The translations under genes were made by a program, and so were the position numbers. DNA of 64,000 nt, from contig CM060734.1 of the NCBI GenBank assembly GCA_030704615.1, positions 30,272,042 through 30,336,041 of the forward strand. The letters are read 5' to 3'. Source of the DNA: Takakia lepidozioides (taxonomy: Eukaryota > Streptophyta > Takakiopsida > Takakiales > Takakiaceae). Below the pieces are notes generated by a model that saw only the letters and a list, made by a program, of their open reading frames with translations, was not told the DNA's origin and ran no database searches. This document shows, one piece after another, positions 12,396 through 23,399 of this stretch. How positions within the stretch are numbered: the first letter of the stretch is position 1; each line of letters starts with the position of its first letter.

Positions 12396-12632
12396 GTAAG
12401 CATTCCTGCATGTAACATGTTTTTTTGTATGTGTGTTGTTGCACGAGCACTTGCATGTGCGTGTGAATGGTTCCTCGGCACTATGCAAGATACATAGCGA
12501 GATGGAAAAAGTATTGTGAGTTCAACGCCCGTGCACCCTTCTTTACAGTAAATGATATCGTATACCTTCAAATCCTCTTGCGAATTGCACCAGCATTGTC
12601 ATTGACCATGCGCATTTGCCTTAAACGCATGT

Positions 12633-13509
12633 GTGGTGCGTGTTTCCAGGATTGCCTGTGGTACGCTTGTCCGACCAACAACAGACATATGGTTTATGCA
12701 AGATGCATTCTCCCCTCAGATCCCTCTTAGACTAGAAGATGCAGATGACCTGGTGCATGCAAGGGGCTGGACAAGCGACCGCCTCATGGACGTCTGGGTT
12801 TCTTGCAAAACACTTTCCCTCCCTACCACTGTACGCAGTAAAGTGCGATTTCTAGACAGTTTCACTTGGATTTGTCTTCGAGACCATTGCAGTGCATATG
12901 GGACAACAGTTGAGTCCATACAGACTTGGATGGACAGACAATTCCCTACTCTGAATTGTGTTGGTGTGGAAGCGCTCATTGTCCCTGTTACTTTTGAGTG
13001 AGTTTTCTGCACACCCTGCCCCTTTGTCTCGCTTCCATACGCATTTTGCATGTGGAATCGTGTGTTTCGTGGATATGACGATGTTGAAAGTCTGCATGTA
13101 TTTGTGCAGCAACCACTGGAGTGTCGTAATAATGGAACCCATGCGCCACCCTCACTTGAATAGCATTAAAACATGCACAAACACAAGAGGTTGAAGCCAC
13201 TATTTGCTAGATTCTAGGCTATGGCAAGAGGATTCTACCCTCCAGACCCAAGGTGGGTGGAGGCCACCGATCCTATGCGATGGGTGTACCCCCAGTTCCC
13301 AGCAATCCTCCACATGGGAATGTGGCCTCTTCACAGCTCATTACATTGACTTGTACCTTGACCAATGCTTCGTGAACCCTGTGCCGGGTGGTGCAGGTCC
13401 GGTAAGCACTCAGTCGAACCTCCATGGTCTGAATCTCATTCCTCTTGGCAATTGTGCACGGGTGCCGTTTATGTCCTTCCACATTTTCTTCATGCACATA
13501 CAACCTTGA
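12633..13509 (+). pseudogene. Ulp1/SENP-like (C48) cysteine protease domain
   Basis: Two exons: up to 12997 (donor TTTGA/GTGAGT) and from 13110 (after TTTGTGCAG). The join restores V-T-F-D-N-H-W-S-V-V-I, the strand with the catalytic His (CAC at 13114). The catalytic Asp follows in L-L-D-S-R (GAT at 13210), then Q-Q-S-S-T-W-E-C-G-L-F with the oxyanion Gln and catalytic Cys (TGT at 13321). The His/Asp/Gln/Cys order and the C-G-L-F-T-A-H-Y-I context match the Ulp1 family (PF02902), which cleaves SUMO or similar peptides. All catalytic residues are in one frame, but a TGA lies between His and Asp (about 13189-13191). The copy is therefore either broken or needs an unrecognised small intron. Plant CACTA and Mutator elements often carry such domains. 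Whether this copy belongs to a transposon is inference. Confidence 0.62.
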
Positions 13510-13689
13510 TGCCACTCGCATATTGTTTACAGCTAAACCAGGATTGGTTTACACTCCCGCAGCCTCCCGCACAGGCCGGACATATGGTGGTCGTGCATAG
13601 GGGAGGCCATGTCCTGCTCGGCCTTCCAGCTCTGCCATGACCAAGTTGCAAATTTGCTGTCTCTTTGCAACAGCAGAGCACCATGGGCT

Positions 13690-15230
13690 CAGTCACTCCC
13701 CCCCCCATTTTTTTGTTTTTTGGTTTCCTGATCTCTCCCTCTCTCCCTCTCCCTCTATAACTCTTTGGATTTCATCTGACCTTAACCTTTTGAGGTTATT
13801 TAGTTTTTCATCCCAGCCTTTTTCATCCAAATTTGGATGATTTTATTATAGGGTGATGAAACTTAATGTACAGAAAGCTGGATTTATCATCTATTTCTTT
13901 CATCTAAACTGGATGATCTACATAAATAATGGTTACCTATTATAAAATCCAAGAGAATAATAAAACTACCATCATAAATGATGGCAGTTATTAAACCTAA
14001 GCCTATACCATAACCCTAAAAGATACATTTCTATGGGATGTCATCCATTGACAAGGTGCCTCTCTTGGTAAAATGTGATTTTTCATCCACCCTGGATGAA
14101 AAATCGGGAAGTTTTGCCCTAAGCAGGCCGACACACTTCACAGCACTGAACTCGTGCTTCAGTGAACCTTGATGATGCGCCGTATAAACCTGCTCCCCTG
14201 CTGCTACATGGTACTCGTGATGGCTGGCTCTTGGGATGCGCATTGGTGGTTAAACAGATTCTTCTCTGGCAGACGACAAAGCGGTGATCGCTTTGATCAG
14301 AAACTCTGATTGCGTTCTGTTGGAGACGATCTGTTGGACGCCATGGCGTAGGGCATACCACAAACACTCAAGGTTTTTTGAGTTTACCCTTGCTTGAATT
14401 GTGATCTGTACTTGCTTTAGAATTCAACACTGACATGGATAGCAACTGTGAAGACCTGCCATTTACCTGTTGCATCCTCACTAACACACATCGCTATGTA
14501 GTGGTTTTTGGGACGGGCACAGGTGAGGGTCTTCACTTGTCTTGATTTCTTGAAAGCTTGCAGCTCCTGTTCTTGCAAATGTGGATTCTGCTGCTGCCTA
14601 TGCTGCTGATGCCAGCTACTGTTTCAAACTGCCACCATGCCGCTTCAGACCTGCTCCAAGATGGCTCCAATGAGGATCTGCTTCTCTCCTTACCCCTGTT
14701 TCTGGTTTTTTACAACCACATTTGCATGTGTAGGAGTTAAGCTATGAAGGATACAAGGATACAAAATAGCAGTTATTACTCTAACTGCCTTGATACTTGG
14801 CTCTGAAATGAAACTTCTTGGTAGACTCTGATGGATCAAAAGGATAGGCTTTGATAGATAACACACATTCTTCAAGGCCCTCATATCATTTTGGTTTCAT
14901 GGCTTGATAACAAACAGGGGTTTCTGAGCTGCTCTTTCACCTTGGCAGAACTATTTTATGAGGCCTTAAAATACCATTCTAGGCCTATACCTGCTTAAGG
15001 GGGCTCTACCCTTTTGTTTCTTCTTTCTTTTTTAAGAATCTTGCTTATATCTTGGTTCTAAAACATCATCTTCAAACCAAACCTGCAATCTGGTTTTTGA
15101 AATGAGTTTGAAATTGAGATGATGATGCATACTATGGTGCTTTCATGATATGAATGACCTGGAATCCTACCCTCCCGCCCTGTTTTTTCAGAGACCCTGA
15201 AATGTAATGGGGTATTCAAATGAGATTGTA
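13690..15230. repeat. Divergent copy of the 2.3-kb CATCC/GGATG repeat family
   Basis: CT-rich lead-in, then several short inverted pairs of CATCC and GGATG (for example CATCCAAATTTGGATG near 13825 and TTTTTCATCC...GGATGAAAAA near 14085). These are followed by text similar to the units at 56.65-61.24 kb: a segment with GGTGAGGGTCTTCACTTGTC (about 14521) corresponds to GGTGAGGATCCTCACCTACT in those units. Divergence is high. No coding region is recognised. Probably an older copy of the same non-coding mobile or repeated unit. Confidence 0.45.
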
Positions 15231-15368
15231 AACATGAAAGGGAATGTTAGATGGTGCCCTGTAAAGGGCTGTTTTGTCTTTCAATGACAATGACCTTAGC
15301 AGTCTTGTCCATGTCTTGACATGACATGTATATCTTCCCTCTCTCTTCCTCTCTTCTGTGTTGCTCTC

Positions 15369-15807
15369 TTTTAAGCTCTCGACGAGATAAATTCAAGGTC
15401 AGATGATGGGTTCAGCTGCAACATATGTCCAACACCAGATATCCTAAGTTAATCGACTCTATATCTTGGAAACAGGACCGCCCTGTCAAACAGGGTGAGC
15501 CCTGGGAGAAGAGAGTAAAAGACATTCTCAAGGATCTGAATCTGGACCCGCAAGTCTTGACCTTGCTGGATAAACCTGACTTAGAGAGTGTAGTGTCCAA
15601 AGCCATGTCTGTTACCAGAAAATTGTCCGATGAAAATGAAGTTAGGAAGAAAACTTCTCTGAACCTGTTTCCAGTCTGTGACATGGGGGAGGACATCATG
15701 GATGCGCTCAAGGGTCTATCCCACTCTTGGCACCAGACCTAAATTTAAAGTCAGGGCAGGAAAACTACCTTTGAACAGAAGCAGAGAGGAAATGGAGAGT
15801 GCAATTT
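15369..15807 (+). mobile_element. LINE ORF2 C-terminal fragment
   Basis: Encodes about 100 residues of the C-terminal region of a LINE-type ORF2 (contains LIDSISWKQDRPVKQGEPW and SLNLFPVCDMGEDIMD). The same region occurs at 51.93-52.40 kb and inverted at 56.15-56.62 kb, where it continues into a C-x2-C...H...C zinc knuckle typical of LINE ORF2 tails. Here the copy stops abruptly at about 15807, just before the knuckle, at the edge of unrelated GC-rich DNA. The upstream end also lacks reverse transcriptase, so it is a truncated fragment. Confidence 0.6.
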
Positions 15808-16159
15808 CCCTGACGTACCTCTGCTGTTGCGGTGTTGTCGCGGCTGTAAGCGGCGCGGGTCCCCGTCGCTGCAGGGCGTCTCTCCCCCGCTCACCACGGC
15901 TCTCTCTCTCTTCAACTCGTTAGGTCGCGCCTCTGCGCGGCGTTCCTACCACACAGGGAGAGAGACATCAGCCCGTGCTTAGGGCAAGAAATAAAGACAG
16001 ATTGTAAGGGAGGAGGCGGTGCTTACCTTGGGCGTTGGAGCGGCGTTGGGGCAAACTCCTTGGGGCCTTGCGACCACCTCGGGCTCAACAGCAGGTGTGT
16101 TTCTCCTCCACCCTAAACCCCACTCTCTGAACTACCTCTCTCCCAAAGAACAAACAAAA
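15808..16159. other. GC-rich DNA between LINE fragment and CACTA end
   Basis: Unrelated GC-rich sequence containing two polypyrimidine/CTCTCTC patches. The left terminus of the CACTA element should lie in or near here. I could not find a CACTA pentamer facing inwards, so its exact left end is unresolved. Confidence 0.3.
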
Positions 16160-16169
16160 ACGGGAGGGG

Positions 16170-16380
16170 AAAGAGATGCTTCAAGCACTTAGGGAAGAAA
16201 AAAAAGGCGCGGCGCCCACGTGCGACACCCGGCCGTCGCACGCCTGCGCCCGCCCTTTTTTGAAATGTAAAAATGAAGATTGCGACGGCTAGCCGTCGTT
16301 TCTTGCGACCCCCGGCCCCATAAATAAAAAAACACGTCGAGCCCCGCGACGGCTGTCCGTCGCGGGGTGCAACCCCCAGG
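16170..16380. repeat. Left subterminal GCGACGGC palindromes of CACTA element
   Basis: Three imperfect palindromes of the form GCGACGGCnnGCCGTCGC occur at about 16212-16235, 16278-16300 and 16346-16366. They are the same motif as in the right subterminal region. In EnSpm-type elements, arrays like this are the binding sites of the element's own DNA-binding protein. That role is inferred here. Confidence 0.6.
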
Positions 16381-16866
16381 TAAAAAAAAAAAAAAAAAAA
16401 CTGGTCGTCCAAAGTGACGCCAGGGTGTCGTGGGAGGCGACGGCCGGCCTTTCTGGATTTAGGGTTTAGGGCCTTTTGGGTTTCTTACTTTTTATTATTT
16501 TTATTTTTATTTTCATATGGTACTGGGTTAGGGTGTTTGCTTTTCTTTATGGTGCTGGGTTTTGGATTGGCGGTTTTGGTTGTGGGTCTTGGGGTTAAAA
16601 GGATAAACGATGTAATTATGATTCACATACCCAAAATGTGGTTCAATCTGATAATCGCAAAGCGCTGGGTCTCAAGAAATTTTTCCATGGTGTGGGCATC
16701 CTGAAGATAGAACGAGATGAAGGATTTATTGTCTTGGGCTCTAGCACCATAGGGATGCTCCGCCTTTGGTTACCAATTTTGAAAGCCCCGAGGCTGAGGC
16801 ATAGGGTTTTTTTCCAACGGTTTTTGAGAAATGAAAGTGTTGGTGGTGTGTGTTAATTAGGATGGG

Positions 16867-17560
16867 ATGGTGAGGAAACATCGACCCGTCTCCCTCGAGG
16901 ATGGGCAGGTAGTACCACATATCGATTGTGGCCCTAGAGCGACCATTTTTCGTGGCGAGGAGGCACCCATTGCACCTGATCCAATACAGGCAGCCGGGCA
17001 CAATCGTAGAAGGGACCGGGGCCAAATTTCAGTTGATGCGGAGGATGTTGACACTCCGGGATCGAGTCGGGCGCGCCGCGGATTGCCCCCTCGCGGGCCA
17101 CCCCGTCCAACCACGTCCACCTTTGACCCCCCCGACATGATTGAGTGTTGGTGCACTAAGTGTTGGGAACGGATACCGTCAGGCGGCACCAGACCACCGA
17201 GGCGGCGACCGCATATTATCGAAAAACATTACAAGAAGAACAAGATTGCGGATGCGGCAAAGGTGAGTGTTTTTCCCACCCCTCTCATTAACATTCATTT
17301 AAGGTACATTTAGGTTTATCTAATAATATAGTATGATTGGTAAGCATACATGAATCAAAATTACGACATAAGTATTGATGCGTCGTTCACTACGCACATT
17401 GCAGCCACGACTTGATGCCCAAGCTCGCAATCACATTGCACAGGAGGCATTTCGCGCCGGTCTACTTGCAAAATTTGTGCCAGAGCATGTGCCCGATGTG
17501 ACCAGTTGGTTCCCCCAGCAGCACGTAGATGAGATGCGTAGGGTCGAGGGGTATCGTAGG
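16867..17560 (+). CDS. Zinc-finger-like 5' exons of the CACTA-borne SET gene
   Basis: Exon 1 (about 16867-17262) ends at AAG/GTGAGT. Exon 2 starts at 17405 after CATTGCAG and continues in frame. Exon 1 is basic and Pro/Arg-rich and contains C-W-C-T-K-C-W, then about twenty residues and H-I-I-E-K-H, a C2H2/BED-like arrangement typical of transposase-type DNA binding. Exon 2 encodes a helical stretch (QARNHIAQEAFRAGLLAKF). Reading beyond 17560 runs into a poly-C tract (about 17598-17611) where the frame changes to that of the SET-domain ORF. I infer that both belong to one protein, a DNA-binding front end fused to a SET domain. The exons could instead be a separate small protein. Confidence 0.48.
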
Positions 17561-18494
17561 TGTTGTAGGTGTTATGGCCGGCGACGAGCAGGCCCACCCC
17601 CCCCCCCCCTCTGTTTCTTTGCCTGATCCGGACGTTGTTACCCCGGCTGCACCTCCGACATTACATCCTCAACCACCTCCACTTTCATCTCATCTGCCAG
17701 CAGTACTACCTCCACCTCCACGTGCATGTGCCCCCCGAACCCCTAGGAGGGATCGGCTTCGCCCTAGGTTTCCTCCCCTTCGGCTTGGGCGGCCTGAGCC
17801 GAATCCTCGCCCCCGATGGGAAGCGCATAGGACTATGTTACTGAGGACCGTCCAGCCTCGTTGTTGGGGGAATCATCTCGACCCTCCCACCCCCATCCGA
17901 GAAAATGTGGAGTTCGAGTATTGGGGGAGACGGTATGTTGTGAGAGCCGCTACAGACCCTGCTATGGGTCGAGGTTTATTCACGGTCAATGATATTGTGG
18001 TTCATCCTTGGAGAAACAGCATGGTGAACTTTTCTCCCTACTACGGTCCATACTACACTTCCGCGGAGTTCCGTACATTACGCCTCGAAGCCCCATATAT
18101 CCTACCCTACATTTTGTGTGTCAACGGACAGGATGTACGTAGACGGGGGTTGTCTCCCATTGAGATCAAATTTTGTGATGGTGACCCCGATGTCTTTGGC
18201 AATGTTGCTGGGCTGGTCAATAGTTCTTTTGGTCATCCTAAGAGAACCAATGTAGTATGGGACGAGCGAAGCGATGGGCATGAGAGCTTTTGTGGTCATA
18301 CGTCAGTATACTGTGAGGGGATGCACATGTTTGTGATGACATGTGCTAGTAAGACTATTAGGGCTGGCAGCAAACTATTTGCATCATACGAGTTCTCCCG
18401 GGATGATTGGGACCTCCGATTACAGCGTGAGTGGGATGTGTATGATAGAAATAGGATTCTCTTGAGACAGGGATCGCGTAGAGGGGCATTGTAG
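17529..18494 (+). CDS. SET-domain protein carried by the CACTA element
   Basis: A 321-residue frame. Residues 15-110 are proline-rich and disordered. The rest has the hallmarks of a SET methyltransferase fold: the N-terminal core G-R-G-L-F-T (about residue 157), a central G-N-V-A-G-L-V-N-S-S segment (about 225-234, corresponding to the GN-x-x-R-F-x-N-H-S motif) and the C-terminal strand I-R-A-G-S-K-L-F-A-S-Y-E-F (about 284-296, corresponding to GEEL-x-x-x-Y). SET proteins transfer methyl groups from SAM to lysines, mostly on histones. The canonical N-H-S is N-S-S here, and the pre-SET and post-SET cysteine clusters are absent, so activity cannot be assumed. The frame is open throughout, unlike the neighbouring transposase. 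The N-terminus probably continues from the exons just upstream. The gene sits between the left subterminal repeats and the transposase, so it is cargo of the element. Confidence 0.66.
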   Translation: MRCVGSRGIVGVVGVMAGDEQAHPPPPSVSLPDPDVVTPAAPPTLHPQPPPLSSHLPAVLPPPPRACAPRTPRRDRLRPRFPPLRLGRPEPNPRPRWEAHRTMLLRTVQPRCWGNHLDPPTPIRENVEFEYWGRRYVVRAATDPAMGRGLFTVNDIVVHPWRNSMVNFSPYYGPYYTSAEFRTLRLEAPYILPYILCVNGQDVRRRGLSPIEIKFCDGDPDVFGNVAGLVNSSFGHPKRTNVVWDERSDGHESFCGHTSVYCEGMHMFVMTCASKTIRAGSKLFASYEFSRDDWDLRLQREWDVYDRNRILLRQGSRRGAL

Positions 18495-19458
18495 ATATTC
18501 TCATGATGTACTTTGTATACATCCGATTAATCAATTGATGCAAAAAAAATTCTTGTTGCTCGTGTGGGTTGCAACTTTGCATATGTGATCTAAACATACT
18601 TATGCACATGTGGACCAAATATGAGCTTGAACCAAGTTGATTCAATGGGTCATTCTAGTGTTGAACGCAACTACGTGTCATAGAGACGAAAAATTGTGTT
18701 TCGCCTGCAGATGATTTTTTTTTTATTCCATTTTCAAGCCATATGCTTAATGATAGCATATGCAATGTGCATGAAAAATTTGGGAGTAAACAAAAGTCAT
18801 TTGGACCCATAACCAGATTTTATTCTCTCATTTGCACTCTAAAGTTGAGTTATCTTCAACTTCATGCATTCTTCATAGAGAGTTTTGCAAAAATGACCCT
18901 AGAAACACACTTAGTTTTTTTCCATTTTTTTTTTGTCCCATGTTTTGCATGGATGTAGTGGTGCAAAGCCCGGTGTCACAAAACAAAATAGAGCTAAAAA
19001 TAAAATCATTACGCCCCTCAAAACCGCAATCATATATTTTCTAAATGCAAATATTTATTTTAAATCCATTTAAATTCGATTTAATTCAAATTTGGTGCAA
19101 GGGTGAATTTGTCGTTGGGGAGGCAATTTTTTTTTTTTTTTTCCTGGATCTTTGTACAGGTGTTGCACACATATTCAAGCACATTTAGGAAAAAATGAAG
19201 CTTGAGCCACATCCGTTTGTTGGGTGCAATGGCATGAGAGGATTTTCTTTCACATTAATAAACAAAAATTGGTTGATAGGGTGAATGCGTCATTGGGGGG
19301 GCAAATGATTTTGTTTGGGTTTGAGACTTTGCATGCGTGTACGTTGCGCACATACATGCAATTATTGAATGACATATTTGATGCACACAGACATTGAAGG
19401 TTGTTGTTTGCATTTCGCTTATAATGAAGTGTATGGTTGCAAGGATACATTATAATAT
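18495..19458. other. AT-rich spacer inside CACTA element
   Basis: Nearly gene-free, AT-rich sequence with a poly-T run at 19127-19142. No motif is recognised. It separates the SET gene from the transposase. Confidence 0.4.
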
Positions 19459-19558
19459 ATGTCCCTATGTTCATTTGTTCGTATTAGGACTTTGTCCATC
19501 ATTTCCCAGTTTTTTCTCTTGGCACCCCATCCGAAAACAACCCAAGTACATCAGGCGG

Positions 19559-20978
19559 GAGCCGTGGGCGCTGATGCATCCCATGAAGAGGGAACCCGGC
19601 CAATCGATGATCCTGAAATGGCCCCCTCAAATGACATGGAGAGGGAGGCGAGAATTTCCTTGTACGAAGGGGCGAAAGTGAGTCGACTTTCAACAATCTT
19701 ACTTTTGCTCAATCTTCAAATTCGATTTGGCATAAGTGATGTTGGGATGTCTGCCATAATGCGAACTATTGCAGACTATATCCTTGCTCCACACTTGAAA
19801 CCCAAGATGCCACGGTCGCGGAAAGAGGCGCGCGAAGTCTTGGACTCTGTGGGGATGGGCTATAAGATTTTTCATGCATGTCCATGTGATAAAACCCTAT
19901 ACTACGGAGAGGATTCGCATCTCACCAAGTGCCCAAAGTGCAAGAAAGACCGATATCGGGATGATGTCCAAGGGAAAAAAATACCACGCAAGATATAAGT
20001 GTCATTCCCCCTCGCATGGAGATTATTTTCTTTAATCTTCTCAATGTATGTAAAGTGTATTCCACAAAGTTTAGGGTTTAGAGAGTAGTACTCATGCAAG
20101 ATCTGATTGTGGTTTTGGAAGGAGTGAGTGAGGAGTGGAAGGAGCGACGTTTGATTTTGACCATTCACACCCAAATGAGGGAGAGGCTGCATAAAGGGAA
20201 AGACATAAGGGTATTGTATTATGTGTACTAATGGGATGATTACATGTGGGGGGCATGGGCTATTTCATCCTAGAAAATGCATTACTTTCTGATCATCCCG
20301 CGATTGAGAGCACAATACCGAAGCCCCGAATTGGCCAGACTGATGAGATGGCACGCCTCGCATCGGAGCCCCCCGGGAAAGATGTGCGGGCCACAAGATT
20401 CACAAGCATGGAGGCATATTGAAGAGATGTGGCCTTTTCTCTTGGAGGACCCACGACATGTCCACCTCGGCTTCTCCTCGGATGGGGTCAACCCATTCTC
20501 TGTCCAGTCATGTAGTCATTCCACTTGGCCGGTGACCATGGTGAATTACAACATCCCTCCGTATCGTTCAATTAAAAAATACCATATCATGTTGGCTGCC
20601 ATTGTGCCAGGTGAGTGTACTCATTTCATGTTTATGATTGTCTTAGACTTTACATTAAACTTCTGATCTCTGACGTAATTCGGATGCAAGATTGATGAGT
20701 GACATGATCATGGAGTAAGACGTGTAATTCATTTTGTAGTATAATTTGCATATTGGTGGAGCATTGAAATAATGATGTGAATGTCTCATAGGGAAAAAAC
20801 AAGTGGCAAACATGGACACGTACTTGCGACCTCTTGTTGATGAACTTAAAGAGCTATGGAGGGGGGTCCCGACATTGGATGCTTCACTTGACCCTATGGC
20901 CGGACAATCTTTTCAGATGAGAGACATCTTGCTTTGGACAATGCATGATTATCTATGTATATTATGTTCCCCATGAAC
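19559..20978 (+). pseudogene. TNP2-type CACTA transposase, N-terminal half
   Basis: Three exons recognisable by family signatures. 19559-19998: helical start, then MPRSRKEAREVL, an H-A-C-P-C-D...C-P-K-C zinc-binding module and K-K-I-P-R-K. 20274-20610 (after CATCCTAG, ending at CCAG/GTGAGT): Y-F-L-I-I-P-R-L, M-R-W-H-A, D-S-Q-A-W and L-G-F-S-S-D-G-V-N-P-F, the conserved core of Transposase_21 (PF02992). 20792-20978: Y-L-R-P-L-V-D-E-L-K-E-L-W and I-L-L-W-T-M-H-D-Y, ending in a stop where the family normally continues. The exons join in phase at 20610/20792. The premature end suggests an inactive copy. The protein would cut and paste the CACTA element. Confidence 0.72.
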
Positions 20979-21129
20979 AACCCGCATACATTCACTTGTC
21001 AATGCCGGATAATATCGATGAGGATTGGGATTGATTGAAGTAGCGGTGACAGTCTTATGCACTGTAGTGGGGTAGATGACATTATGGGCCATGCACATGA
21101 TAACTTTTTGTTTTTGCTAAGGTGGCAGG

Positions 21130-22809
21130 ATGTGTAGTACAGGACTAACTATTTGCTCGGGGCTAAGCACCAAATGGTACCATGCATGCTTGCATTGTGG
21201 CGATGATCTTGATGCACATAGCTCCCGCCATCTTCACAAGATGGTGTATTCCAACTACCGCAAATTTCTTCCTATGAGCCATCGATGGAGAAGAAGAGAG
21301 AAACACTTGTTTGATGACAAAGAGGAAGTACGTCCCCCCCCTATGACACCGTCCGGGCAGTTTTGGGAGGACCGATGGAAGGAGGCCCATGCGGGCACGA
21401 ACGGTGAAGTGACGTGTCCGGCATGAAACGACTTTCAATCTTCTACGAGTTGCCATATTGGGCGGTACATATTCCACAAAAACACCGTCAATATCCCTAT
21501 GCATGCATGTGATATTGCACATTTGGTATGCGTTGCATTGTCACTTTCACGTAAAAAAATTTGTGTAAGTCTTTGTGGGTGGGGATATATGTAGGACCTG
21601 AAGATTCGCCATCTTCTAGATCCCATGCATATTGTGAAGAATGTCTGCTCGTCCTTTTTTCGGGTTCTTCATGGCACGCCGGCAAAGAAGGGAGTGGCTG
21701 CAAAAGGAGATTCTCTCGGTGTTAGAAAGAAGCTTGAGGAGCAGGGGCGCATGCGCCATCTATGGGCCGAACAAAATGGTGTGGACCCAAAGGGTGTTGT
21801 ACGGTGGAAGTATAGGCGCGCACCTTGGCAATGGATAAAGGAGGAATACAAGAAAGTGATAGCCACCATAAGTGTTGTCCGAACACCAACTGGTTATGGG
21901 TCATCCCTCCGTACGAAGTTCAGTGACGAAGACGGGGTCCATGGTTTGAAGTCTCATGACTACCACAATCTATTGCAAGACATCTTGCCCATTGCAGTAC
22001 GTGGGACATTGACTCCCGAGGTTCGTGAGACAATCTATAGATTGGGAGGCTTGTTCCGGTGGATTTGCTCCAAAGAGTTGGAAGAAGCAGATTTTCCACG
22101 CATGAAGAAGGAGGCGGCGGAGGTAATGTGTATGTTGGAGATGCACCTTCCTCCCTCCTTCTTTGACATCCAAGTGCACTTGGTAGTGCACTTAGTGGAA
22201 GAGGCTTCGATTGTCGGCCCCGTTTATTCTCGGTGGATGTACTTCCTTGAGCATTATATGAAGACTTTGAAAGGATTTGTAAGACAAATGGCGCACCCGG
22301 AGGGTAGCATGGCGGAGGGGTATACGTTGCAAGAAGCTATGTTCTATTGCACGGAGTACATGGCAAGGATGGATGAGGAAGCCCCTCGGATGTGGAAGGA
22401 AGAGGAGGATTCACGAACCAATGACATCGTTTTGCCCAAAAAATCGAAGAGGGTAAAATTGCCGACCTTGGTGATTGAGCAAGCGCATGACTTCATACTG
22501 AAGAACACCCCATCCATACATGAGTGGGAGGCAAGATACAATAATCTTGTTCAGCAACGAGAGGAGAAGACGCTTGCATGGAGGCGGAACCATCCAAGGC
22601 CGGTTACTAGACGCCCACGACGAGGAGCGGGCCGCCGGAATGTTTCTTCACAAAATTTGCCCATGGAATTGCAGCCTCTAAGTTCATTCCAACAGTGGCT
22701 TCGGATTTCAGTTTATTATGCCGTTGCTCAAGGAGAGGTGGTTTCAAATTTGGTGCAAGACATTGCAAGGGGCCCCTCTCAATTCGCGACCTCATACACG
22801 GCGGTTTGA
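21130..22809 (+). pseudogene. CACTA transposase C-terminal half with DUF4218
   Basis: First piece (21130-21426): G-L-S-T-K-W-Y-H-A-C-L-H-C-G-D-D and F-L-P-M-S-H-R-W-R-R-R. A one-base frame change near 21415 leads to L-S-I-F-Y-E-L-P-Y-W-A ending at donor GTACAT (21465). Exon 21595-22809 starts after ATATGTAG with D-L-K-I-R-H-L-L-D-P-M-H-I-V-K-N-V, the usual continuation of the TNP2 core. A DUF4218 domain (PF13960) follows, with S-H-D-Y-H-N-L-L-Q-D-I-L-P-I-A-V-R and L-P-P-S-F-F-D-I-Q-V-H-L, V-Y-S-R-W-M and H-P-E-G-S-M-A-E-G-Y. This last exon is 394 codons long and unbroken. The order matches plant CACTA transposases, so assignment is firm. Activity is unlikely because of the upstream breaks. 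Confidence 0.75.
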
Positions 22810-22845
22810 GTTCACGGTCGTCATTTCCGCATTCGTGCTCTTGAC

Positions 22846-23110
22846 ATGAAGCGCAAAACAACCTTTGATTTTGGCTTGTGTGCCACATATTGGCAAGACT
22901 CCGTGTGGGGCAAGGGAGATACAAGACTTGCTATGAGCAAACTTGAGTACATTGGAGAGCTTGAGAGCATACTCCAACTTCAGTATACAAGGTACCGGCC
23001 TCTTCTCTTCAAGGGAAGGTGGTTCCAGCCACATCTTGTAGGGCCCTCCGCAACACTAGTGCAAGATGATTGTGGTTTCATGCGCGTCAATGCAGATAGG
23101 CTCAACCCTA
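22846..23110 (+). pseudogene. DUF4216-like tail of the CACTA transposase
   Basis: Frame following the DUF4218 exon, offset by a frame change around 22810. It contains Y-I-G-E-L-E-S-I-L-Q-L-Q-Y...P-L-L-F-K-G-R-W-F-Q and D-D-C-G-F-M-R-V-N, matching the pattern of DUF4216 (strand, V-x-F-K-C-x-W-F, G-F-x-x-V-N) usually found at the C-terminus of these transposases. Reading becomes unconvincing after about 23110. Confidence 0.58.
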
Positions 23111-23399
23111 CTCAGCCCTACCCTACTTTGATTGATTGTACATGTACATGCATATTGTACTTTATTTCTATGATTCATCAAATATGGCTGTGGCTAGTAG
23201 TCTTTCAAAAAAGAAGGCAGAGGCAATGAATATGTTGGAGCAACACATACAGATGTGGTATCAAGAGAATTATCAAAATGGATGTCACAATCTACAAGAA
23301 GGTCCACAACAACAAGCTAAACCATAAAGAAAAACAAACACCCCACCCCAGTACCATATGAAAAAAAAAAAAAAAAAAAACTAAGAACCCCCAAAGGCC

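Noticed and set aside
16459-16472. TTTAGGGTTTAGGG, telomere-like repeat
   Set aside because: Only two units inside the left flank of the CACTA element; too short to indicate a telomere or interstitial array.
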